DNA of 64,000 nt from contig NZ_CP110973.1 in assembly GCF_026248825.1 (NCBI RefSeq), forward strand, positions 1,798,001 to 1,862,000. The letters are read 5' to 3'. Made by a program: the position numbers and the translations under genes. Positions 8,264 to 15,467 of the stretch are shown piece after piece. Within the stretch, counting starts at the first letter, position 1. Each line of letters starts with the position of its first letter. The DNA is from Larkinella insperata. Lineage in GTDB: Bacteria > Bacteroidota > Bacteroidia > Cytophagales > Spirosomataceae. The notes beneath the pieces were generated by a model. The model was not told the DNA's origin, did not search any database, and saw nothing but the letters and a program-made list of their open reading frames with translations.

Positions 8264-8854
8264 TTACACTAACCGAAAACTCCGCCGGTGCCACCGGCAC
8301 GGCCCAAACTCCTGAATGGCCCGGCGGTGAAACGGCGTTGGATACCCGACGTTCTGCGCCCAGCCGTAGTGCGGAAATTCCAGCGATAGCTTTTCCATGA
8401 GTTCATCCCGGTACGTTTTGGCCAGCACCGACGCGGCCGCAATGGACAGAAATTTGGTATCACCTTTAACAATGCAGGTGTGCGGAATCAGGGGGTAATT
8501 CACAAACCGGTTGCCATCCACCAGCAAATGCTCCGGTTTAATACCGTCTGCCTGGTTCATGATGGCGTCCAGCGCCCGGTGCATCGCCAGAAAACTAGCC
8601 TTCAGAATGTTAATCTGATCGATTTCTTCATTCGATACTTCCGCCACGGCCCAGGCCAGGGCGTCGCGCTGCAATTCCGCCCGCAACCTTTCGCGCTGAA
8701 CCCGACTCAGTTGTTTCGAGTCGGTCAGCACCGGATGAACGTAATCTTTGGGCAAAATTACCGCAGCCGCCACCACCGGACCGGCCAGGCAACCCCGCCC
8801 CACTTCGTCCAGCCCCGCTTCAATGGCATTCGTATTGTAACAGGATAAAAGCAT
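8264..8854 (-). CDS. rnhB: Ribonuclease HII
   Basis: Removes ribonucleotides embedded in DNA and RNA-DNA hybrids. 196 residues with the catalytic signature GLDEVGRGCLAGPVV (first Asp-Glu at about 16-17), LTDSKQLS, LVDG and the C-terminal HYGWAQNVGYPTPFHRRAI. An in-frame ATG at 8899 would add 15 residues, but it lies within an AGACAAAAGA hairpin; MLLSCYNTNAIEAGLDE at 8854 fits the family N-terminus better, so I chose it. It follows the Bat operon on the same strand and could be read with it. Confidence 0.95.
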   Translation of the reverse strand: MLLSCYNTNAIEAGLDEVGRGCLAGPVVAAAVILPKDYVHPVLTDSKQLSRVQRERLRAELQRDALAWAVAEVSNEEIDQINILKASFLAMHRALDAIMNQADGIKPEHLLVDGNRFVNYPLIPHTCIVKGDTKFLSIAAASVLAKTYRDELMEKLSLEFPHYGWAQNVGYPTPFHRRAIQEFGPCRWHRRSFRLV

Positions 8855-8878
8855 AATTTGATGCAGATCACAGAAGTC

Positions 8879-8919
8879 AGACAAAAGAAAGAGAAACATG
8901 GTCTTTTGCTTCTTGTCTG
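8879..8919. repeat. AGACAAAAGA inverted repeat upstream of rnhB
   Basis: AGACAAAAGA at 8879-8888 faces a partly complementary arm TCTTTTGCTTCTTGTCTG at 8902-8919. It belongs to the same intergenic repeat type as 4317-4348 and 58007-58071. It lies between batA and rnhB, which are on the same strand. Confidence 0.5.
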
Positions 8920-8959
8920 TTTGTCTCTAGTTGTTTGTCAATCCTCTTTATTCTTTGTT

Positions 8960-9970
8960 CTAATCTTCCAGAATATTTCCGAAAATGGTGTTTTTCAGCA
9001 GGAGGGTCAGCAGCAGAAAGACGATGGCCCAGTACAGATAAACGCGGTAAAAATCTTTGACATCCTTGTACACAACGGTTTTAACGGGCGCTTTTTCAAG
9101 CCGGTCAATTTCGTTGAAAACAGCCTGCAAACGCGTGGCATCCCCCGCCCGAAAAAAACTGCCGCTGCCGATGTTGGCGATGGTTGTCAGAATGCCCTCG
9201 TCCACGGTTACAGTCGACATAGCACTAACTACACTTGGGCGGGGTGGTCTACCGATGGCGACGGTATAAATCCGGATGTTGAACGCCTTGGCCAGCCGTG
9301 CCACCGTCACCGGGTCGAGGTTGCCCGCCGTGTTGTCGCCGTCGCTCAGCAATATCGTCACCTTGCTTTTGACTTTCGATTCGCGCATCCGGTTGATGCA
9401 CACCGCCAGGGCACTCCCGATGGCCGTGCCGGACGTTTTGATCATGCTGTCGTCCAGGTCGTTCAGGTAGCTGTTGAGCAGGTCGTGGTCGGTCGTCAGG
9501 GGGCAGAGCGAGTAAGCTTCTCCGGCAAAGATGACCAAACCAATCCGGTCGTTCTGACGGCTTTTGACGAAGGCGCGGGCCACGCGTTTGGCGGCTTCCA
9601 GCCGGTTGGGTTTCAGGTCGGTTTCCGCCATCGACGACGAAATGTCGATGGCCAGCATCAGGTCGATGCCTTCGGCTACGCGTTCGGGCTGCTCCCGGAT
9701 TAGCTGGGGCCGGGCCAATGCCATGAAAATAAGCGCAAGGGCGATGAAAAAACTAAGTGGTAACAAATACCGTAAACTACTGACCAGCGTTGGCTGAAGC
9801 TCGGCCCGGTTCAGGGCCACACTCAGCCGCTGTTTCGCGCGCCCCGACAACAACGTCCGCAGCCCGAAAAGCACCAGAATACCGGGTATGGCGTACAGAT
9901 AGATCGGGTGCGCCCAGGTAAACTGGCGTAGCTGTGAAATTGTAAACCACTGGTACGAAAACCATTCCAT
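8960..9970 (-). CDS. batA: BatA-like von Willebrand A domain membrane protein
   Basis: Inner-membrane VWA protein of 336 residues from the Bacteroides aerotolerance type of operon. Two hydrophobic segments at the N-terminus (about 22-40 and 67-87), then a VWA domain with an intact MIDAS motif DISSS (Asp109-Ser111-Ser113), the later TSGTAIGSAL (MIDAS Thr) and LLSDGDN, then one C-terminal membrane helix (about 312-330). The VWA domain would face the periplasm. Six bases separate it from the upstream membrane gene, so co-transcription is likely. No BatB follows; the next gene is rnhB. Symbol by family resemblance. Confidence 0.88.
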   Translation of the reverse strand: MEWFSYQWFTISQLRQFTWAHPIYLYAIPGILVLFGLRTLLSGRAKQRLSVALNRAELQPTLVSSLRYLLPLSFFIALALIFMALARPQLIREQPERVAEGIDLMLAIDISSSMAETDLKPNRLEAAKRVARAFVKSRQNDRIGLVIFAGEAYSLCPLTTDHDLLNSYLNDLDDSMIKTSGTAIGSALAVCINRMRESKVKSKVTILLSDGDNTAGNLDPVTVARLAKAFNIRIYTVAIGRPPRPSVVSAMSTVTVDEGILTTIANIGSGSFFRAGDATRLQAVFNEIDRLEKAPVKTVVYKDVKDFYRVYLYWAIVFLLLTLLLKNTIFGNILED

Positions 9971-9976
9971 GTTGTG

Positions 9977-10969
9977 TCAATCAAAAGTAGCTTCCTGGTG
10001 CGCTTCCACCAGATGAACGCTGTTTCGGCGGTAGGCACTGTCGGCCACCTCATTCAAAATGCGAAGCGACTGCTGGGTGTGATCGGAATAAACGCCACCG
10101 TAAATCACCCCGTCGATTTCTTTCAGAGCGTCTGCCAGCCGGTTATCCTGCACGAGTTCCGCAATTTCGCGGGTCGTCAGCGAGGTGAACGGCTTGTCCT
10201 CAATCCGTTCCATGTATTTCCTCCAGAGCACTACGGCCCGACCAGCGTCCTGGGGGGCGGTTTCCGGTCGAATGTTGCGCGTCAGGCGGTCAAACGAACG
10301 CTGAAAATTCACGTATTGCCGGTAGAGCTGATAACGCCGAATGCGGGTCCGAATCTTGCCGCCAAAGAACAAAAAAAGCAGACCTACCAAGGCGCAGAGG
10401 CCCATCAGAATAACCATCAGCAACGGATAATTCATCTGCTGTTTGAGTACCACCACCTTCGTTTGGGTGGCAAGCTGTAATGTATCGGGACGCTGGGTTT
10501 GAATGCGTTCGAGCAGCCGGACAGTATCCACGTTGGAACGAACCAGGGTGCAATCGGCGGAGGTACGGAGCAGCCAGACGGGTACCTGCAGCGTCTGTGT
10601 GGGTCTGGTTTCGAAGGAAATCAGGGTATAAACGGCACTGTCCAGACTGCCTTTCTCGCCGGTGGTTGTTGAAAAAATCGAAATATCCCGCACCAGAAAC
10701 GGCGCAAAATGCCGGGCGGTATCCGGGAACAGCACATCCACATTCGACCGGTGGCGAATGCTCAGGGAATACTGAAACGGTTTTCCGATTTCAATGGTGT
10801 CGGTCAGAAACACGCCCGCTGGAGCCTGAGCCCGTGAGAACGTCAGGCACGAGCAAAAAATAGCAACGAACAACACCCTACGAATGGCGAGCTGGGCAAG
10901 AGGGCCGAAGAAAGAAAATCGTCCGGTCGGATGGTCAATGTAGTGCAATGCTTCTAACGTCAGCTTCAT
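9977..10969 (-). CDS. Bat-operon membrane protein (BatD/DUF4381-like)
   Basis: 330 residues: an unusually long N-terminal segment before a hydrophobic signal (about 30-47), a periplasmic beta-rich domain (about 50-180), a transmembrane helix (about 193-215, ending FLFFGGKIRTRIRR) and a helical cytoplasmic tail containing FTSLTTREIAELV. This is the architecture of the middle protein in MoxR-DUF58-X-BatA operons. The start ATG overlaps the stop of the DUF58 gene (ATGA, 10966-10969), implying translational coupling. Its role is probably assembly or signalling with BatA; this is inferred from context. Confidence 0.72.
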   Translation of the reverse strand: MKLTLEALHYIDHPTGRFSFFGPLAQLAIRRVLFVAIFCSCLTFSRAQAPAGVFLTDTIEIGKPFQYSLSIRHRSNVDVLFPDTARHFAPFLVRDISIFSTTTGEKGSLDSAVYTLISFETRPTQTLQVPVWLLRTSADCTLVRSNVDTVRLLERIQTQRPDTLQLATQTKVVVLKQQMNYPLLMVILMGLCALVGLLFLFFGGKIRTRIRRYQLYRQYVNFQRSFDRLTRNIRPETAPQDAGRAVVLWRKYMERIEDKPFTSLTTREIAELVQDNRLADALKEIDGVIYGGVYSDHTQQSLRILNEVADSAYRRNSVHLVEAHQEATFD

Positions 10970-11832
10970 CGGGTTTTTCGGACGCGGAACAGTTCGATCA
11001 GTTGCGGCACGTAATCCGCCTGCGAATCAAGAGCGACGTAATCAGCGTTGTACTGTTTACAAAACCGTTCCAGTTGCTGCTGGCTTTGCCGGAATGTCTG
11101 CCGGATCCCGTTCCGAAAACTGGGCGAGGAGGTATTAACCCAAACGGTCCGGCGGCTTTCCGTGTCGTAAACCGGAATGATGCCCAGTCGCGGCAGGCTG
11201 GTTTCCCGCTGATCGTACATGTGAATCACCACCAGATCGTGCTTCCGGGCGAGGGCCTTCAGGTTGTGCTCGTACCCCGAATCAATGAAATCCGATACCA
11301 GAAAAACCACGCTTCGGCGTTTGAGCACGTTGAGCGTAAACAGCAGCGCATCGGCCAGATTGGTACGAATTGATTCCGGCTTGAGCTTGAACAAATTGAC
11401 AATCAACTGATAACCGTGCTTCATGCTGTTCGACGGCTTCAGGTATTTTTCTTTCTGGTCCGAAAAACAATACATCCCCACGTGGCTTGCTTCCTTGATG
11501 GCCGACAACGCCAGCACCCCGCACACTTCCCGGGTCGTGTCCAGTTTCGAGCGGGCTGCGGTTCCAATTTCCTGCGATGCACTGACGTCGACAAGAAAGA
11601 ACACCGTCTGGTCTTTTTCTTCCCGGAAAATCTTGACGAAGGTTCCGTGGCCCTTCGACGAAACGTTCCAGTCGATTGCCCGCACGTCGTCGCCGTACTG
11701 ATACGTCCGCAAGTCACTGAACTCCAGACCGGAGCCTTTGAAGATCGACCGAAAGTTACCGCGCATCTGAGAGTTTACGGCTTTCCGAATCCTGATTTCG
11801 AATTGATATAGTCTTGCCAGAAACTCGTGCAT
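10966..11832 (-). CDS. DUF58 domain protein of the Bat operon
   Basis: 288 residues with the DUF58 signature SGLEFSDLRTYQYGDDVRAIDWNVSSK near 33-60, followed by a VWA-like fold: FFLVDVSASQ resembles a degenerate MIDAS and VVFLVSDFIDSGY follows. No membrane segment; this short form is cytoplasmic, as in MoxR-linked operons. It is first in a three-gene coupled operon. The AAA+ partner MoxR, which normally precedes DUF58, is not here: upstream is a divergent DUF4296 lipoprotein. If present, moxR is elsewhere in the genome. Confidence 0.92.
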   Translation of the reverse strand: MHEFLARLYQFEIRIRKAVNSQMRGNFRSIFKGSGLEFSDLRTYQYGDDVRAIDWNVSSKGHGTFVKIFREEKDQTVFFLVDVSASQEIGTAARSKLDTTREVCGVLALSAIKEASHVGMYCFSDQKEKYLKPSNSMKHGYQLIVNLFKLKPESIRTNLADALLFTLNVLKRRSVVFLVSDFIDSGYEHNLKALARKHDLVVIHMYDQRETSLPRLGIIPVYDTESRRTVWVNTSSPSFRNGIRQTFRQSQQQLERFCKQYNADYVALDSQADYVPQLIELFRVRKTR

Positions 11833-11972
11833 CGTTGTTATAAGGGCGAAACGTTGCTAAAAATTTTGTTAAAAACCCGTTTGCAAAGAATCGCAGCGTT
11901 TCACCGCGTGTTATTAAGGTCAGGATTCCCGACATTTGTATTCCAATGCCAGCTTTGACAAAAATAACGAAA

Positions 11973-12407
11973 ATGAACGCGCAACAGTGCTTCCCGTTTC
12001 GACAATGGGGATTGTTTGTGCTCATCACGCTGCTGACCGCCTGTCAGAACCAGCCGGTGGAAGCGCCCAAGAATCTGATTCCGGAAGATAAAATGGCCCG
12101 GATTCTGACCGAGATTCACCTGGCCGAAGCGCGGGTTACAAAGCTGAATCGCCTGTCGCAGGATAGTAATACGCTGATTTACAAACGCCTTGAAAAACAG
12201 ATTTTTCAAAAATTTCAAGTTGATACCGCTGCTTACTCAAGGAGTTATTCTTACTATGCCTCCAATCCGGAACAGTTTGCGACGATTTACAAGCAGGTTA
12301 CGGAAGAATTGGAACAACGGAAGAAACCAGCAGACAGCAGCAGTACCAGCAGCAACAGCGGACGGAAAAACCGGCTCCCGGTCCGGCTTAAAAATCTGAA
12401 GAAATGA
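11973..12407 (+). CDS. DUF4296 family lipoprotein
   Basis: 144 residues from MNAQQCFPFRQ, with signal peptide and lipobox LLTAC (Cys24), then the DUF4296 signature IPEDKMARILTEIHLAEARV and a C-terminal Lys/Ser-rich tail. An in-frame ATG at 11946 exists, but a -7-like element (GACATTTG) ends at 11938, which would leave almost no leader, so I prefer 11973. The stop codon overlaps the ATG of the protoporphyrinogen oxidase gene (ATGA, 12404-12407). Function unknown; the family is common in Bacteroidota. Confidence 0.85.
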   Translation: MNAQQCFPFRQWGLFVLITLLTACQNQPVEAPKNLIPEDKMARILTEIHLAEARVTKLNRLSQDSNTLIYKRLEKQIFQKFQVDTAAYSRSYSYYASNPEQFATIYKQVTEELEQRKKPADSSSTSSNSGRKNRLPVRLKNLKK

Positions 12408-13729
12408 TTGCAATCATTGGAGCGGGCATATCGGGTCTGACGCTGGCCCACGAACTCCAGAAAAACCACGTTCCCTACCGGTTGTTCGACCGCAGCAGCG
12501 AACCGGGCGGTGTTATGCACTCCCGGCGGGAAGGAGATTACCTAATCGAAATCGGACCAAATACCCTACTCGGCGATGCAGACCTGCTCAATTGGTTCGA
12601 CCAACTGGGCTTGACCCCGGAGATTTATTTTGCCAAATCCGTTAGCAAGGCCCGGTTTATTTACCGCAACGGTGCCTACCAGCAGCTTCCGTCGGGCCCG
12701 TTGTCGTTACTATTTGGTCGGTTTTTCAGTTGGGAAGCCAAAAAAGCCATCTGGCGGGAGCGCTCCAATCGCACGGTTTCGCCCCCCGGTGAAACGCTGG
12801 GCGACTTTATTCGCCGACGGTTTTCGTCCGAACTGGCGGAATACGCCCTGGCTCCGTTTGTGGCCGGTACCTACGCCGGAGACCCCGATCGGTTGCTGGT
12901 ATCCGAGACGTTTCCGGTGCTGCTGGAATACGAAAGAAACTACGGCTCGGTTCTGAAGGGGTTTATGAAAAATGCGGGTTCGGCGGGTCGCCGGCAGGCT
13001 TTTACCTTCCGCGACGGGCTGCAAACCCTGCCCAGAAAGCTGGCGGCCCAACTGGATGCCCTCAACCTGAATGATTCGGTAACGCGGCTGACCCAAACCG
13101 ACAACGGCTGGCAACTGGAAGCGCAAAGCGGTTTGTATGCAGCGGATACCGTGGTGCTGGCCTGTGAGGCCGGGGCCGCTGCAAACCTGCTCGAACCGAT
13201 CCGGCCCGAAATAGCAACGCTGCTCCGACAAATCGACTATCCGCCCATGACGGCGGTTCACTCGGTGTATAAACGCGCCGAAGTGCAACACCCGCTCAAC
13301 GGTTTTGGTGGGTTGAACCCGCGCGTGGAAGGTCGGTTTGCCGCCGGTCACATCTGGAACAGTTCGCTGTTTGAAGGCCGCTGTCCGGCGGATGAGGTGC
13401 TGTTTACCAGCTTTGTGGGGGGGCGTCAGAACGCGGATCACGTTCAGCATCCGGATGCGGTCATTCGCCAGCGGGTTCATCAGGAATTGGTTCAGGCATT
13501 TGGCATTCAGGCCAGCGCCCCCCAACGGCAGTGGCTCAGCCGTTGGGAACGCGCCATTCCGCAGTACGACGCCCGGATTGTACCGGTTCGGGAGCAGGCC
13601 CCTAGCCTTGAACCGGATGGTTTGTATGTGTGTGCCAACTGGTACCGTGGTCTGAGTCTGCCCGATTGTATCCGGAAAGCCAGAACGCTGGGTAACCAGT
13701 TGTCCAGGTTAAAAATCGCTGAGAATTAA
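12404..13729 (+). CDS. hemG: Oxygen-dependent-type protoporphyrinogen oxidase (HemY/PPO)
   Basis: FAD enzyme of haem biosynthesis that oxidises protoporphyrinogen IX to protoporphyrin IX. 441 residues; Rossmann dinucleotide motif GAGISG at 6-11, then the RxGDYLIEIGPNTLLG substrate/FAD segment and PFVAGTYAGDP, typical of this family. The C-terminus ends with the flavin-contact region GLYVCANWYRGLSLPDCIRKA. Near-normal length (usual 440-470). It overlaps the preceding lipoprotein gene by 4 bp, so the two are coupled. No other haem gene is in the window. The symbol hemG is used loosely; the protein is of the HemY fold, not the flavodoxin-like HemG. Confidence 0.9.
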   Translation: MIAIIGAGISGLTLAHELQKNHVPYRLFDRSSEPGGVMHSRREGDYLIEIGPNTLLGDADLLNWFDQLGLTPEIYFAKSVSKARFIYRNGAYQQLPSGPLSLLFGRFFSWEAKKAIWRERSNRTVSPPGETLGDFIRRRFSSELAEYALAPFVAGTYAGDPDRLLVSETFPVLLEYERNYGSVLKGFMKNAGSAGRRQAFTFRDGLQTLPRKLAAQLDALNLNDSVTRLTQTDNGWQLEAQSGLYAADTVVLACEAGAAANLLEPIRPEIATLLRQIDYPPMTAVHSVYKRAEVQHPLNGFGGLNPRVEGRFAAGHIWNSSLFEGRCPADEVLFTSFVGGRQNADHVQHPDAVIRQRVHQELVQAFGIQASAPQRQWLSRWERAIPQYDARIVPVREQAPSLEPDGLYVCANWYRGLSLPDCIRKARTLGNQLSRLKIAEN

Positions 13730-13819
13730 TGGGTTTTAACAAATTTTAAGACCAGAATTGTATTAAAACGACTTTTTTTTGGTTATTTAAATAACGTTAG
13801 ACCTTAACCCGGTTGTGCT

Positions 13820-14623
13820 TTGAAAGAATGCTTAGTGGTCATTCCGACCTATAATGAAATCGAAAACATCGAAGCAATCATTCGAAAGGTGCTGAGTTTG
13901 CCTGTGCCCTTCGACGTACTGATTGTCGACGATGGTTCACCCGATGGCACGGCCCGACGGGTGATGGAATTGCAGCGTGAGTACGGCGCCAGTGAACTAC
14001 CCCTACGGCTCCACCTTCTGGAGCGCAAAGGCAAACTAGGGCTGGGGACGGCTTATCTGACCGGTTTCCGGTGGGCGCTGGAGCACGGTTTCCACTACGT
14101 CTGCGAAATGGATGCCGACTTTTCCCACAATCCCGATGATCTGGTGCGGCTCTACCATGCCTGCGCCGACGGTGGCAACGACGTAGCCATCGGTTCCCGG
14201 TATATCACCGGCGTCAACGTTGTCAACTGGCCGATGGGCCGCGTGTTGATGTCGTATTTTGCCGGTATTTACGTGCGGTATATCACCAGTATGCCGGTCA
14301 TGGACCCCACGGCGGGCTTTATCTGCTACAGCCGGGATGTGCTGGAAACAATTCTGCAAAATAATATTCGGTTTGTCGGCTACGCCTTTCAGATCGAGAT
14401 GAAGTTTCTGGCCTGGAAATACGGTTATCGCATCACTGAGGTACCGATTATTTTTACCGACCGAACGAAAGGCGTTTCTAAAATGTCGAGTGGGATCTTC
14501 AAAGAAGCCGTTTTTGGTGTACTTCAAATGAAAATTGGTAGTTTTTTTCGGCATTATATCCCTCCAAAGAAACAACCCCCGAAACGTGTGCCAGCGCAGG
14601 CTGAAGCTACGGAAGCGGTGTAG
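13820..14623 (+). CDS. GT2 glycosyltransferase, polyprenol-phosphate mannose synthase type
   Basis: 267 residues. The GT-A motifs are VVIPTYNEIENIE at the start, VDDGSPDGT, LGTAYLTGFRWAL and the DxD-type EMDADFSHNPDDL, with FVGYAFQIEMKFLAWK later. It resembles dolichol/polyprenol monophosphomannose synthases that lack a C-terminal membrane domain. It would transfer a sugar from a nucleotide donor to a polyprenol phosphate at the cytoplasmic membrane face. The only usable start is TTG at 13820, because an in-frame stop lies 15 bases upstream and the next ATG would remove the catalytic core. An intrinsic terminator overlaps the stop codon. Confidence 0.9.
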   Translation: MKECLVVIPTYNEIENIEAIIRKVLSLPVPFDVLIVDDGSPDGTARRVMELQREYGASELPLRLHLLERKGKLGLGTAYLTGFRWALEHGFHYVCEMDADFSHNPDDLVRLYHACADGGNDVAIGSRYITGVNVVNWPMGRVLMSYFAGIYVRYITSMPVMDPTAGFICYSRDVLETILQNNIRFVGYAFQIEMKFLAWKYGYRITEVPIIFTDRTKGVSKMSSGIFKEAVFGVLQMKIGSFFRHYIPPKKQPPKRVPAQAEATEAV

Positions 14624-14645
14624 GATCTCCTACACCGTTTTTTTT
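14616..14645 (+). terminator. Intrinsic terminator overlapping a stop codon
   Basis: CGGTGTAGGA (14616-14625) pairs perfectly with TCCTACACCG (14628-14637), followed by eight T. The TAG stop of the glycosyltransferase (14621-14623) lies inside the left arm. Confidence 0.9.
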
Positions 14646-15044
14646 ATCTCTTTTTGTACTTTTTTCCTTTCGAACTTGCTTCATCAAAGCTAAAAGGAGT
14701 CGTCCCAATAAGCATAAAATCTTTCTAGTGGATCAGCAAAAGGATTCAGCCTTCAAAAACATCCTCTTTTTCGTTAACGAAAAATTGTATTATAAAAAGA
14801 ATCTTCACGTCTTTAACGTTTGTCCCATTATTTGAGTAAACGGTTTTACCATGTTCATATCTTACCATTAGCACAGTTAAACCAAATAATATTTTGTCAT
14901 AATTAATACAATTACTTATTTATACATAAATCAAAATTGCACTGAAATTCAGCTACTTAATTTCATGCAACTAAGTGCCATCTTTTAATAGTTACTTTGT
15001 CGTATTGATTCCAACAAAGATTTTCACTAAAGACAAATAAAAAG
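14646..15044. other. AT-rich intergenic region, no gene seen
   Basis: About 400 bp, far more AT-rich than its surroundings, with stops in all frames. It has short palindromes such as TTCGTTAACGAA near 14777. A partial -7-like element (TTACTTTG, near 14991-14998) lies about 50 bp before the 15045 gene and may be its promoter. No RNA gene is recognised. Confidence 0.5.
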
Positions 15045-15389
15045 ATGAACACCACGCTGAAAGCTTCGTTAATTGCCCTTGGAATGGGCTTTATTTTGAT
15101 TTGTGTCATTGACGCTATTACTCCCCAGTCACTTCTTGGTTCATTGCTGGGTCAATCAGCGCCCAAGGCGAACGTGACGGTTGTTGTAAACCGCATAGAC
15201 GATGAGCCGGTCACGGTTCGGTTGTCGAATTCAAACGGAGAAGTCATTGCCAGCCAGCAGCTGATTGATGGAAACACCATTTACTTTGGCTTGAAAGATG
15301 CCACCAACGGTACGTACCGCGTTGAAGTGTCCAATAGCACCACGAAAAAAGTAAAAGACGTAATCCTGTCAGCCCAAAAGGCGGCCTAA
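15045..15389 (+). CDS. Small exported protein of unknown function
   Basis: 114 residues with an N-terminal hydrophobic segment (about 5-24, signal peptide or anchor) without a lipobox, then about 80 residues of predicted beta-strands (VTVVVNRIDDEPVTVRLSN ... NGTYRVEVSNSTTKKVKDVI). The beta part resembles small Ig-like or T9SS C-terminal-domain-like sandwiches, but I cannot name a family. It stands alone, between a long AT-rich upstream region and a strong double-hairpin terminator, which suggests an independently expressed monocistronic gene. Confidence 0.7.
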   Translation: MNTTLKASLIALGMGFILICVIDAITPQSLLGSLLGQSAPKANVTVVVNRIDDEPVTVRLSNSNGEVIASQQLIDGNTIYFGLKDATNGTYRVEVSNSTTKKVKDVILSAQKAA

Positions 15390-15391
15390 TA

Positions 15392-15467
15392 CTAAACGGA
15401 CAGAAAATCCGTTTAGCTTAATGCTAAGTCCAACAGTTTTAGTTACTTGTTGGACTTAGCATTTTTT
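15392..15467 (+). terminator. Tandem hairpins ending in a T-run just before the next start codon
   Basis: First hairpin: CTAAACGGA (15392-15400) with TCCGTTTAG (15408-15416), perfect 9 bp. Second: 15 bp perfect, 15421-15435 with 15448-15462, loop 12 nt, followed by six T (15462-15467). The ATG of the subtilisin gene begins at 15468, immediately after the T-run. This is a strong terminator for the 15045 gene and leaves no room for a separate promoter between it and the next ORF. Confidence 0.88.
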
